A stretch of DNA of 64,000 nt from Patiria pectinifera. Its lineage: Eukaryota; Echinodermata; Asteroidea; Valvatida; Asterinidae. Below the pieces are notes generated by a model. It saw nothing but the letters and a program-made list of their open reading frames with translations, searched no databases and had not been told where the DNA came from. Positions 12,641 through 24,030 of the stretch are shown here, in pieces (position 1 is the stretch's first letter; each line of letters begins with the position of its first letter). Made by a program: the position numbers and the translations under genes. The stretch is taken from the NCBI GenBank assembly GCA_029964075.1, contig CM057135.1:13418863-13482862 (forward strand). Reading direction: 5' to 3'.

Positions 12641-13552
12641 GCTACCCGTAAGTGTGGATTTTGATACAAGACGCCATAAAAAAAATGTACAAATATGTTG
12701 ATTTTTGCCTATTAGTTCTGCATTTATCGTCAAATAATTTAATTGTAGTGAAAGTAACAGTATAAAGATTATTTTTTGTAAGGGCTGGGTGACATATGTT
12801 ATAAAAAACCGCAAAAGATGTGTAAGTTTTAGAAAGTGGAACTTCCATGGGATGATTGATGGTGACGGGAATTTGTTGGAAACAAGTAGGCCCAGTAAAA
12901 ATAGTACTAGCGCGCATGTTCATATACAATGTAAATAGCTGCAGTTTTATACTGAGGCTAGACGGAAAGAATTTTGCATTCTGATGATGGTAAGTCATTG
13001 CAAAAAAAAATATTTTTGAAAAGACTTGAATCTGGGATTGAGAAACATTTCCAATGTTATAGTTAACATGGTTAAATTAAAAATATTTGAAATTTGCACT
13101 TCACAAATGCTTAACTCCATCATACTGTAAGAAGTGGCGTCAGGATTAATTTCCCATACCTGAAAAGTTTTTGAAATCACGGCAAATACTGAAATAGGTA
13201 CTTGACAAAATACTGGCTTCGCTACCATGTCCACATGTTAAGGAAACAATTCTAATAATGGGGCTTGAAGTAGAACGATGAATTTTTGTGCAGCAAAATG
13301 CAGCCATGCAGTTTGCCATGGACATAAATACATGTAACATAAATACATGTAACGCTGCTGGCTATTTTTGGGAAGCGCGTTGCAGACGAACATGTACACG
13401 GACACAGGGGACATGATGATGGTATGCACCAGCGACTGTTTCATAACACAATGCAGGCCTTCAATCACTTTACTGTGACTAGGTTAGGGCTGTACTCTTG
13501 CACTATATGTGTTGTAAAGCAGGCGCTGGTGCATATCCCGATTTGTACGTAG

Positions 13553-13680
13553 GTTACACCTCTATGTTCCGACACCCTTATGTTCCGACTGCACATATTC
13601 CTATTTCTAACTCTAACCCTAACCGGGAGTAACACAATCTAGGTTGTCGGAACATAGGGGTGTCGGAACATAGAGCAGTC
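13553..13680. mobile_element. MITE family B, copy 1 (hairpin with TATGTTCCGACACC arms)
   Basis: The left arm CTATGTTCCGACACCCTTAT and the right arm read as inverted copies around a core containing CTAACCCTAACCGGGAGTAAC. A second copy in the opposite orientation lies at 42451-42573. The 125-bp unit has no coding capacity. Which flanking bases are target duplication is unclear. Confidence 0.68.
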
Positions 13681-13919
13681 ACCTGTACGTAGACGTGTTT
13701 TGCTACGTGAAGTCATTGTTGTGTCTCCCATGTCTGTGTACATATTCGTACGTACGTTCCTAGCGTTATTGTACCATAAGAAAATTATGCTCTGACATGT
13801 TCGTTGCACAAGGGTTTCAAGGGCAGATCCAGGACACAATTTGGGGCCAAACAAATTTGATCCCCAAAAAGTGTGTCCCAAAAAATTACGGCATGTGGTG
13901 CGGGTCCCGTTGAAGGGCC

Positions 13920-13962
13920 CCGATGCACATGTAGATGCACATGTTGATGCACATGTAGTTGA
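13920..13962. repeat. Triple GATGCACATGTAGAT short tandem
   Basis: Three adjoining copies of GATGCACATGTTGAT-type 15-mers. Apart from this and MITE B, 13700-14860 holds no supported gene. Confidence 0.5.
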
Positions 13963-14938
13963 GATTTAACATGCATGGTGCGCTGTATAGAGGTTTTCCT
14001 AGTATATGTACTGTACATGTGTGTGTATCAGGAATAGCACCCGCATCTTAGAATAACATGATACACATAGTATGATATGAACCGTGCTACATGGAATAAT
14101 GTAGCATGGTTTGTTGCCAGAGATAGACCAATCAGCATGGAGGATTCAAGTTTGGTTGAAGGACTGTTTTTGATCATGCATACATGTACGCCAGGGCTCA
14201 CAGCAAAATATCTAGAACTATAAAACTTGTTTTGAATTTTTGGGATTTTCGTGCAACATCATTGTGTAACAGAGAAGAGAATTAACACAAAAAAGCCTTT
14301 GATGTGCTTGCCAAATACAGAAATCTTTCTTAGCAATTGAAAGATCAGCTCTTTACTATATTTTTCAGGGTTGTCAGTGCCATGCTTTTTGCCTGTCAGC
14401 ATCGTCAAGGAAGTACCCTTTTTCATACACGTTTGTCTGTCTTGCAGTCATCACCTCATTTCCCTTCCATCATATTTCCATTTCATTCTTCTACCATGTC
14501 CTTTGTTTCGTCTATTCCATATTCCAGTAAGTTCACATCGTCCCTTCATCCATATGCTCTGAGGTTGGCACCTCCCCAGGAAAGTCGTCTGCTTGTGACT
14601 GTCAAGCAGTGCGCAAACCAGTTAGCACATGACCAATGTGTGTATGCATCAGAACAAGTGAGACCAAATTCACTTTGTTTTGGTGCTGGGGCCCTCTTGC
14701 CTTGTAACTGGATAAAGACAAAAGAAATAAGACGCACTAAATTCACGAAATCTAAGTTCAAGCAATCTAAGTTCACGAAATGTAAGCTCATGCAATTTAG
14801 GTTGAGAGAAGTTTGTTGTCGGAGAGCACAGAGTAAGTACAAGTTCATGAATTTTAAACTGAGGAATGAAAAAGGTTTGTAAATCTAAGTCTAGAAGTGA
14901 ACATGTACATTTTCCTGAACCCCAGCTCAGACATGCTG

Positions 14939-15008
14939 ACCATCATGCAGCACAAGACTGACTAGTCAAGTTCATGATCTTGGAAGGAAAGTAAACTTGC
15001 TGAAGAAG
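14939..15008. repeat. Target-site duplication of Penelope-like element, left copy
   Basis: The 70-bp segment starting ACCATCATGCAGCACAAGAC and ending CTTGCTGAAGAAG matches 18246-18310 except for a 5-base TGACT insertion. In its uninterrupted form it is Helentron coding sequence, so this is target DNA and not part of the inserted element. Confidence 0.8.
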
Positions 15009-15369
15009 TTTGGAAAAGGGATGGCACTATCCCATTCAGTGACACTTCTTCTCTGGTGACTTGTATGGCTTAGTATGTAAGCATGACTGAGTCTTTGCCG
15101 GTTATGTCCGAGTGAAATGTAGAGTGGGCGGACATAAGAGATTAAGTGACTATGATAGGTCGGGTAATCAAATGTGATTAAAGGTGCGAGCAGAGGATTA
15201 TGTCTGCAAATCCTCTTGTTAGCAATAGCATGCTTTCGTGCCTTGCTGTTGGGCACTCTTCAGTTGCATATAGGTGATTCAAAAAGAATCGAGGCTGACT
15301 CGCGAAATAGTTGTGGTTGGGATTGGGTTTATTCCAATCATGTAAGTTTGGTTTGAGCCATGTTACTTT

Positions 15370-17419
15370 TTAGTCGGTTTCAAATTGTTCTTCCAGTAAG
15401 GAGAGCAGTATGTTGAGGGTTTCGTCTCGTTCATTTTGTTCTTCGAAAAAGCCAGAATCTGTTGGGAGTGGTTTGAGCTCTTGGGTTAACTGTGGTAGTT
15501 TAGCTCTTATTAATTTCTCCCGGATGTTTTGGGCTTTTCTGAAGGCAATGAATGGAGGTTTCGGAAAAAGTTCCGAGAGTATTTGATTGCCTTGGATTAG
15601 GTTCCAGTGTCTATTTATTGCTCGATGTATGTCACCGTGATTTATGGCTGGGTTGTAGGTGGTTGTGAAGACAAGTGGAGTTTGTTTTGTTTTTTCTCCA
15701 TCCTTCGTGTTGTGTATTAGTCTCGTTCGATCGGCATGTGAGACTTTGGATGTTGCTGCTTGGATTTCGGTGGGATTGTATCCTCTTGTGGTTAGTTTCT
15801 CTGAGAATGTTTTGACTTTCTTGTGGAAATCATCCGCGTTGTTGGTGTTTCTAGCGTAGCGGAGTGTTTCTCCGTATATGAACGCTTTGAAAGTATGAGG
15901 TGGGTGGGATGATGTTTGTGGAGATATTGGAAGGTTTCCGTTGGTTTTGTGTAGACTTTGGTGTCTAGGATTCCTGTTTTACGGAAACGGTCTCCTTTGA
16001 ATATGGTTAAGTCAAGGTAATTGATTGATGATTCAGAGGCTTCACATGTGAATTTTAGGGTTGGGTGCATCTTGTTTATCTCCGTAATGAGATTTTGGAA
16101 TTCGTTCAGAGTTCCGTTGTAGATGACCAGTATGTCGTCTCTATAGCGCCACAATGTGAGGATATTATCCGCTTGTTGGATTATTTTGTTTTCGAAGTCG
16201 TGTAGGGTGATGTCACAAATTTCAGGGCTCGATGTGGAACCCATTGCACAACCAGTTTTATGGAGAAAGAACTTATTTCCAAATTGGAAACAGTTGCGGC
16301 CAAGGATGAGGGCCAAGGATGAGTTCCAGAAGTTTTTTGGATGTAGGTTGAAGGTGGTTTTGTGATCGGATAGCTAAGGTTTGTATTGTCGAGGGCATTG
16401 CAAACGCATTGGATTGCTTCCGTTTGTTGGACATTTGTGTACATTGAAACAACATCTATGCTTGTTATTAGAACATCTTGTGGAAATTTTCTTTCTTCCA
16501 GTTTGCGCAAAATGTCTGCTGTGTCGCGGACATATGTGGGTTGTGCGGTTACTATGGGAAGAAGGAAGTAGTCTATGTATTCTGAAATTTTGGCCGTAGG
16601 GCTTGTGCCTCCACTTATGATTGGTCGTCCAACAAAAGGTTCTCCCGGTGGTGGGGTTTTGTGTATTTTGGGGAGAAAATACATGGTTGGACATTGACAG
16701 TTTTGTGGAAGTGGGTCGAGGTATTTCAGAGTATCGTTGTCGATGTGTTTGTTGTTTCTCATTTCTATTAGCGTGTTGTGAACCATTGTGATGGTTTGTG
16801 GGGTAATGTCTTGGTCCAGTTGGGTATAGTGATGGGACTCAAGGTAGTGGTAACCCACTTGTAGATAGTCTGAACGGTTCATAATGCAGATGCCTCTGCC
16901 TTTGTCATATGGTTTGACTACGATGTCAGGATTGTTTTTGAGTTTGTTTATGGCGGATAGTTCTTGCGTGGTCATGTTTTTCTGCCGATTTCTTAGCCTG
17001 ATGTGGGCCAGTTCGAATTGTGTGGCTTCCAAGTATTCTTCTAGTGTTGCACTAGGAGATGATTTTGGTTGCCATTTTGATGGTGGTTTGAAGGGATGGT
17101 TTTTGGAGCGTTTGTTACGCATTAGAAAAGCGATTCTTAGTCTTCGGTTGAAGGTATTTATGTCACTTACAAGTGATTTGCGGTTTGGTTTAGCAGGAGT
17201 GGGTACGAAGTTTAAACCTTTTCCTAAAGCAATTATTTCGGTTTGCGATAGTGTTGCTTTGGATAGGTTGGTGATGAACGATTGGCATTGTTCTGCTAAT
17301 GAGCGCAAATGATTGGAGTTGGCTCGTTGGGTTTTCGATTTGCATTGGTTGGAGAAATTGTTAGACTTCAGTTGACTTAGGGATCTCTTGGTTTTAAGGT
17401 TGAGTTTCCTTCTTGCCAT
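15370..17419 (-). pseudogene. Penelope-type reverse transcriptase (frameshifted)
   Basis: Start ATG at 17419 (MARRKLNLKTK). Conserved blocks in order: LNFVPTP (about residue 70), DIVVKPYDKGRG (about 165), MYFLPKIHKTPPPGEPF (about 245), GRPIISGG, SIDVVSMYTNV (catalytic Asp), then GCAMGSTSSPEICDI and YRDDILVIY (catalytic pair, near 16150), NYLDLTI and KPTETFQYLH (thumb). A 13-bp tandem duplication of GGCCAAGGATGAG (16298-16323) shifts the frame before the GCAMGS block. A second shift near 15895 is needed to reach the C-terminus (KAFIYGETLRY to EEQFETD, stop 15370-15372). The reconstructed length is about 680 aa. The active-site residues survive but the reading frame does not. Confidence 0.8.
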
Positions 17420-17592
17420 GGTAGTTGAGGGGTTTATGGTTTGAATATAACGAATAGGGTGGGGTGGGTTGGGTTATATTCCAGTTTATTTATTATAACA
17501 ACTATATAATAAAAGCAGAAGTTGAATATTTCTCTTTTGAGAGGGTGTGTTGGTCCTGAAAAGGACCGTTTGGTTTTGTAGTTAGAGACCGA

Positions 17593-18203
17593 CTAATATT
17601 GTCGTTTTCTTTTCGTGCCTCTGGTTGGTTGATGAGGCCTGGTGAAGAAGCTTAGCAGCTGTTGAGCGGTGGCGTGGTCTTGTCCTTCGAAGTCAGCAAG
17701 CTGTTCTTGTTCTTGTGCGTTGGTGAGCTGTGCCTCGGTGTAGTGAAGTTGGTGTTGGTATTCCTCCAATGCCACTCATGTAAACAGCAAGGACGTTCTC
17801 TTCTGGAGATTGCTCCAGCGATCCTGGAATGCACTCTGAAATTTCAGAGATCTGTGATGACGTGGTGGCCGTAGATTTACCTCGATAGACCGGGAAAGGA
17901 GCCGTATTTGGCGGGTGATGTGACTCTGGCAGATGTCAATGTGTTGACTTTTTCTGACAAGAGTTTCACCAGTTTGAATTTTTCCTCGGTTAGTCTGTGT
18001 GAGACCGTGGTTGGTGTGGATCTTGATGTAGACGGGCCAGAGTCTAGTTCACAGGACAGGAGTAGTGATTCGTCGTCGCTTGGGATGCTGGTAGGAGACC
18101 GTTGTCCGCAAGGAATACCTGATGACATGGAGCTGGATGGCGATGGAGGCGGCTGGCTGGACTTGTTCTTCTTGCTTGACTTTGATTTGCTTAGCTTCGA
18201 CAT
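17593..18203 (-). pseudogene. ORF1 of the Penelope-like element
   Basis: The ATG at 18203 begins a Ser/Lys-rich leader (MSKLSKSKSSKKNKS), followed by proline and serine runs and EEKFKLVKLLSEKVNTL, and stops at 17877. A second segment in another frame (17775-17593) continues with EEYQHQLHYTEAQL, a Gln/Glu-rich possible coiled coil, and a basic tail RGTKRKRQY. One frame change is needed to join them. It lies directly upstream of the RT on the same strand. No known family is recognised; a nucleic-acid-binding ORF1-like role is a guess from charge and position. Confidence 0.5.
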
Positions 18204-18245
18204 TTTGAGAATGGGATAGTGCCATCCCTTTTTCCAAATTTCCAA

Positions 18246-18310
18246 ACCATCATGCAGCACAAGACAGTCAAGTTCATGATCTTGGAAGGAAAGTAAACTT
18301 GCTGAAGAAG
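18246..18310. repeat. Target-site duplication of Penelope-like element, right copy
   Basis: A 65-bp copy of 14939-15008 without the 5-base insertion. Helentron coding sequence continues directly from it. Confidence 0.8.
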
Positions 18311-18607
18311 TACAGAGTAGAGAAAATGACACGGAGGAGAGAACGTAATCAACAGGTACTGAATGCATTGAAGAGAAATGGAATGACATGTTGTAGTACA
18401 AATCAGGTGTTGGAATCTGTTTTGTTTTGAGTTTTGTCAAGCTGCAAGAAAAATGTCTAAACCCAATCACAAGAAAATCAGAAGAACTGAATGCAAAAAG
18501 GCATATCATAGGTCAAGGAATGGTAAACTGGTAGAATTACGCATGAGTCAAGAAGACCGAAGAACTCGTGCGAAAAGAAGAACATTGAAAGTCACACTAG
18601 AAGAAGT

Positions 18608-19120
18608 TTGAGTTATGTGATCAAGAGTATGCAGGATAGAGACGTGCGCAAAGAAAAGCAAAGTAGCAAAACTGAATGTGGCAAACAGGTTTTGTTCAAG
18701 AAGTGTAAATGCTCAGATGGAGTAACACATCATGATACAGGAAAGGTATTACGTGGGACATGTACAGTGGAACAGACAAAGGTGAATAACAATGTGGATC
18801 ATTGTCTGAAGGAAATTCAAGCTATGGAATGCTGGTTATGTGATAAAGTAATAACTGGTCCATTTGAGAGAATTGTGCAATGTAATAGTTGCCAAATCTT
18901 CTATCATGTAAGCTGTACGGGATTTTCAAACATGCATTCTCTTTTAGCAAGTAAATCAGTTTCATGGTTGTGTCGCAAATGCGGAAGATGTAATTTTGCT
19001 AAGTCTTTGTTGTATGATGCATTCCTACAGATGAGAACAAATTTGAGATACCGTCGCGTGAAGTGAACATAGACGATAGAGCTGTCAAGTCATTCACTGA
19101 AGGTGTTTGTTGCACATATA
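18608..19120 (+). pseudogene. Helentron PHD-like zinc finger segment
   Basis: The reading frame contains CWLCDKVI (near 18831), VQCNSCQIFYHVSC (near 18878) and WLCRKCGRC (near 18967). The spacing C-x2-C, C-x2-C, H-x2-C, C-x2-C matches a PHD/RING-type cross-brace finger. It follows the basic leader of the Helentron and precedes the peptidase region. The frame shifts near 19030, where the other frame continues EIPSREVNIDDRAVKSF until the insertion at 19121. Similar fingers occur in Helitron proteins; their role is unproven. Confidence 0.6.
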
Positions 19121-19978
19121 GTGGAGCTGCTAAGCGAAAAATCGTGCACTTTGTGGTAAAAGCATGAAATTTGGCATGTGGGGTCAAAATGGGCTAAAAA
19201 TCATTTTAAGATCGGGACCCATCCTGGATCTTGCCCATTTTGGGGGCGGAGCTTGATTTTTCAAAAAAAGGGGTGCAAACAATACAAACTCATGAAAACT
19301 GTATTTAACATCAATTTTCCTTGTTTTTTACACTTTGAAATAAACTTAAACATGAAATAAGACATTCTAGCATTCTAACACCTGTTATTTTCCACCCATT
19401 TTGTGGGCGTGGTCTAAATGGTAAAAGAGGCGGTATATCTTAGCAGTTTGGTTCTAATATGAAAAAACATCATTCAGTTTGGTGGTAAAATTCTGAAAAT
19501 TGGCATGTCCAAGAGGTGAACGCATCTTGGATCTTGCCCATTTGGGGTGCGGAGCTTGATTTTTCAAAAAGGGGAGTGCAAAAATAGAAAACTCAGAAAA
19601 CTGTATTTTACATCCACTTTGTTTCTCATGCTTTGAAACAAAGTGGATGTAAATTTTAACATTCTAACACGTGTTATTTTCAACCTTTTGCGGCCGTGGC
19701 CTAAATATGTAAAGAGGCGGTACATTAGAGCAGCTTGATTCAAACAAGGGAAAATCATCGTTTTTGCTGGTAAAAACACAACTTTTCCATCGGTTAACTA
19801 TGTTTACCATACACTGTAAAGATAAGTTTAAACGGCTGCAAGACTAATTGTTGCCCTTTAGGGGTGGAGCTACATTTTAAGGTAGGCGGCTATAAAAAAT
19901 TCATATCTAAATTGGTATGATTGTCTACAAGTAACTTACACAGGGTGAGTCAAAAAAAGGAAACCCAAATGGTAGGAC

Positions 19979-20388
19979 AATTTTTTGTAATGAAGTTCTG
20001 CATGAAGCACTATCAAAATCAACATATGAAAGCCCAATCTATTAGCTTTGTTTTAGTACAAGAATCATTCAAATCACTTATGTACTTTTCAAGTTACAGA
20101 ATTTTAAACACAAACACCGTCTTAAAAGTTCTGTCAGCAAAACGAAAACACTTCACATATAGGGGGATGCGCTGGAATTGTTTTCGTTTTGCTGAAAGAA
20201 CACACACCATTTTTTGTGATACGTAAACAGAACTTTAAAACAGTGGTTGTGTTTAAAATTCCGTAACTAAGTACATATGAGTGATTTGAATGATTCTTGT
20301 ACTGAAAGAAAGCTTATGAATCGGCTTTCATATCTTAGATTTTGAAAGTACTACATGCAAAACGTTATTACAAAATAACATTTTGCAC
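19979..20388. repeat. Foldback unit with about 180-bp arms
   Basis: The left arm (19979-20150; phrases TACAAGAATCATTCAAATCA and CAGCAAAACGAAAACA) pairs with the right arm (20172-20388; TGATTTGAATGATTCTTGTA and TTTTCGTTTTGCTG) around a 22-bp centre. No coding content. Confidence 0.7.
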
Positions 20389-20439
20389 ATAATATAAAAT
20401 GAAGAGCCTCGATAATTCTATCATATCCCACGAAAATCA

Positions 20440-21290
20440 TGCTCAGGTCTCTCACGTCATCATGACGTCACTTATATTTTCATCTATAACACATCCCGGT
20501 CTAGGTACATACCAACTTTCAACCCAATCGGACCAGTGGTTCTGTAGATATTGGCCTTCAAAATATGCAATTTTAATATGGAGTCACATGTCACGTGACG
20601 TCATATTACAATAAAAAGATGAAATAAAAAAAAAGACACCATGTCTGTTTGCAAACAAAACACAGGGCTTTTCGCATTTTACAAATGTTTATGTTTCGTT
20701 GGTCCTTTTGCAGTCCCTTGTCATAGTGCTTCATGCAGTTAAAGGTTGTTCAAATGCTTAGAATAATTCCTAAAATATAATTTTATCGCATGACGTCACA
20801 TGCCCTGCAAATGACGTCATCTTTAAAACCCTTCTCAATACACTTTTTGTCATTGTGGTCTTGGTTTGAACCAAGTTTAATGTCAACCCGATGAAAGAAA
20901 GTGTGCAATTTTGGAAGCAGAATAAAATCATAAATATTTTTTTAAAAATTATTAAAAAAAATCAAACGATGACGTCATCGTGACGTCAATTCGGACTTTG
21001 CATACTAGTACCATTATCTACCTACCCAAGTTTTTCAAAAATGTTGTGCAAAAACCATTTACCTAACAAACCAAATACAAAAAAGAATTTTTCACTTTGC
21101 ATGTTGCGTTCGTGAGATATGGCTAAACGGTCCAAAAATTCAAATATTCATATAAAATCTCAGGATGGCGTCATCATGACGTCACTTCATTTTTTTTACC
21201 TATAACACATCCCGGTCTGGCCACATACCAAGTTTCAACCCAATCGGACTTACAGTTCTGTAGATAAAGGACGTCAGAAACATGACAAGT
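20440..21290. repeat. Repeat pair with seven TGACGTCA palindromes
   Basis: The segment at 20450-20550 (CATCATGACGTCACTT, ACACATCCCGGTCTAGG, CAACCCAATCGGACC) returns at 21165-21270 with few changes. Perfect TGACGTCA octamers occur at 20463, 20596, 20791, 20812, 20970, 20981 and 21177. The octamer is the CREB/ATF consensus. Here it is part of a repeat, so a regulatory role is not shown. Confidence 0.65.
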
Positions 21291-21291
21291 A

Positions 21292-23858
21292 AATATTTGA
21301 AATCTGAAGCATTTACTTCTTTTATATTCATACTAGTAAACGCTTATAGTGTAGCAAAACCTAAAAGGTAAAAACTAATTAGTTTCAGATTTTAGCAAAT
21401 GGTTTTGAGTAAAAGTGTTTGCTTAATTTTCATTCATACAGATGCGAGTAAATGCTTCAAAATTGGAAGTGAAAGCAAATGCCATGTTTTATTCATACGA
21501 ACATGGTATCATTTGTACCCTATGAACTTTGTTAATATTAATTTTACGCGATTAACATATAATTATTTGCTTTATAATTTTAAGGGTGCCCCAACCCAGC
21601 CTTGTGAATTACAAGTGCATATTTAAAATCTGAAGCATTTAATCCTTTATATTCATACGAAACGAAGTAAACGATAAATAATTTTTTCTGGTAATGAAAC
21701 CAAGGATCCTCAAAAGTGCATGCCCCAGGCACTGTAGCTCGCAAACCCCGGAAAAAAAACGTAGAGAGAAGACAATGAGAAGAAATTACATTTTTGGAGG
21801 TGGGAGTAAAACCCCAGAAAAATAGTCTGGGGAAAACCCACGGAATCAGGTAGGGACTGAAAACCCAATCCACGTGTACACTATGGGTGCCGATGCACAG
21901 CGCATTGTGCGCGTAAACGGCATTGCGTTCGTCACGTTTGGTGCGCTTTTTTGTATCTGTCCTCCAGCACGTGACCCTCCCCAGTGCCGCTTTCCGTTTC
22001 GGTTACGATAGTTTTATTTTCTGCAAACCTATAAACGTGTAAAGCTTACATTTTGCAGGCCATTTACTCAAGAGCAAATGGTTTTCAGTAAAAGCCTTTG
22101 ATTAATTTTTATTCATACAGATGGGAGTAATGCAAATGCCAGTTTTTATTCATACGAACTACCATATGGTATTATTTGTACTTTTTCGCGATTAACATTA
22201 ATAAATGCAGTGCTTTTTGCGCAGAATTATGTGCTTTTATATTTTCCAGGTAGCCCCAACCCAACCTTGAAATATTACAAGTAAATATTTGAAATCTGAA
22301 GCATTTACTCCTTTTTATTCATAAGAAACGAAGTAAACGCAGGAAAGGTAAAAAGTAATTATTTTCAGAATTTAGCAAACGGTTTTTAGTAAAAGTGTTT
22401 GCTTAATTTTCATTCATACAGAATGCTAGTAAATGCTTCAAAGTGGTAGCAAAAGCAAATGCCATGTTTTATTCATACAAACATGGTATCATTTGTACTT
22501 TATGAACTTTAATAAATGCAGTATTTTTTTTTTGCAGAATTATTTTACTTTATAATTTAAAGGTTGCCCCAACCCAGCCTTGTAAATGACAAGTGCACAT
22601 TTAAAATCTGAAGCATTTAATCCTTTATATTCATACGAAACGAGGTAAACGATAAATAATTTTTTCTGGTAATGAAACCAAGGATCCTCAAAAGTGCATG
22701 CCCCAGGCACTGTAGCTCGCAAACCCCGGAAAAAAAAACGTAGAGAGAAGACAATGAGAAGAAATTACATTTTTGGAGGTGGGAGTAAAACCCCAGAAAA
22801 ATAGTCTGGGGAAAACCCACGGAATCAGGTAGGGACTGAAAACCCAATCCACGTGTACACTATGGGTGCCGATGCACAGCGCATTGTGCGCGTAAACGGC
22901 ATTGCGTTCGTCACGTTTGGTGCGCTTTTTTGTATCTGTCCTCCAGCACGTGACCCTCCCCAGTGCCGCTTTCCGTTTCGGTTACGATAGTTTTATTTTC
23001 TGCAAACCTATAAACGTGTAAAGCTTACATTTTGCAGGCCATTTACTCAAGAGCAAATGGTTTTCAGTAAAAGCCTTTGATTAATTTTTATTCATACAGA
23101 TGGGAGTAATGCAAATGCCAGTTTTTATTCATACGAACTACCATATGGTATTATTTGTACTTTTTCGCGATTAATTTAGATAATTTTTTCTGGTAATGAA
23201 ACCAAGGATCCTCAAAAGTGCATGCCCCAGGCACTGTAGCTCGCAAACCCCGGAAAAAAAAACGTAGAGAGAAGACAATGAGAAGAAATTACAGTTTTAG
23301 AGGTGGGAGGAAAACCCCAGCAGAATAGTCTGGGGAAAACCCACGGAATCAGGTAGGGACTGAAAACCCAATCCACGTGTAGACCATGGGTGCCGATGCA
23401 CAGCGCAATGTGCACGTAAACGGCATTGCGTTCGTCACGTTTGATGCGCTTTTTTGTATCGGTCCTCCAGCACGTGACCCTCCCCGGTGCCGCTTTCCGT
23501 TTCGGTTACGATAGTTTTATTTTCTGCAAACTTATGAACGTGTGTAAAACTTTACATTTTGCAGGCCATTTACTCAAGAGCAAATGGTTTTCAATAAAAG
23601 TGTTTGCTTAATTTTCATTCATACAGATGCGAGTAAATGCTTCGAAAGTGGTAGAAAAAGCAAATGCCATGCTTTATTCATACAAACATATGGTATCATT
23701 TGTACTTTATGAACTTTAATAAATGCAGTAGTTTTTGCGCAGAATTATTTTGCTTTATAATTTCAAGGTTGCCCCAACCCAGCCTTGTAAATGACAAGTG
23801 CATATTTGAAATCTGAACCATTTACTCCTTTTTATTCATACGAAACGAAGTAAACGAT
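21292..23858. repeat. Satellite-like array with nested units
   Basis: A block of about 330 bp beginning GGTAATGAAACCAAGGATCC occurs at about 21693, 22672 and 23192 (spacings about 980 and 520). Between them recur shorter units with TTGAAATCTGAAGCATTTAC and ATTCATACGAAACGAAGTAA (near 21295, 22280 and 23800). Copies within the array are highly similar, which points to recent amplification or gene conversion. No ORF of substance. Confidence 0.8.
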
Positions 23859-23862
23859 TATT

Positions 23863-24030
23863 AGGCCAAAAAAAAAAAGGCTCTGGTTTCTGGTATGCGC
23901 GCGCGTCGCCATAGCCATGCGCGTCGGCAATGTAAGATGATGTCTTTCAATGTAAGATGATGCCTCAAACCACCAAACTCACTGGTTCGACTGGAATCCT
24001 GCTGCTGCACAATTTTAACGTGTTATTTCT
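23863..24030. mobile_element. MITE family A, truncated copy
   Basis: Starts GGCCAAAAAAAAAAGGCTCT followed by GGTTTCTGGTATGCGCGCGC, matching the terminus and first 160 bp of the copies at 3082 and 49299. It then runs into the right arm of the surrounding element without the other end. Confidence 0.65.

Larger units (their letters stand above)
15009..18245 (-). mobile_element. Penelope-like element lacking an endonuclease, with short inverted ends
   Basis: A 3.2-kb minus-strand retroelement. It lies between 65-70-bp direct repeats of Helentron sequence. Its ends are inverted: TTTGGAAAAGGGATGGCACT at 15009 and the complement of 18214-18245 (TGGAAAAAGGGATGGCACTA). It encodes a Ser/Lys-rich ORF1 and a Penelope-type reverse transcriptase, but no GIY-YIG domain at either end of the RT. 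About 360 bp of noncoding sequence follow the RT stop (15370) before the element end. Confidence 0.75.
14866..18427 (+). pseudogene. Helentron N-terminal basic segment, split by Penelope-like element
   Basis: The ATG at 14866 opens a frame with KSKSRSEHVHFPEP. The frame enters the sequence duplicated on both sides of the Penelope-like insertion (14939-15008 and 18246-18310). With the duplication taken once, it continues without a stop through KYRVEKMTRRRERNQQ to a TGA near 18427. A further basic stretch in another frame follows at 18430-18610 (KKIRRTECKKAYHRSR, then RRTRAKRR). The composition resembles the DNA-binding-like leader of other Helitron proteins. The left duplicate has an extra 5 bases that break the frame. 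Confidence 0.6.

Noticed and set aside
14337-14882. 181-codon frame with KFTKSKFKQSKFTK-type repeats upstream of the Helentron ATG
   Set aside because: The Helentron frame begins at 14866 in another frame, and the repeats come from a short DNA repeat. A degenerate basic leader is possible but not supportable.
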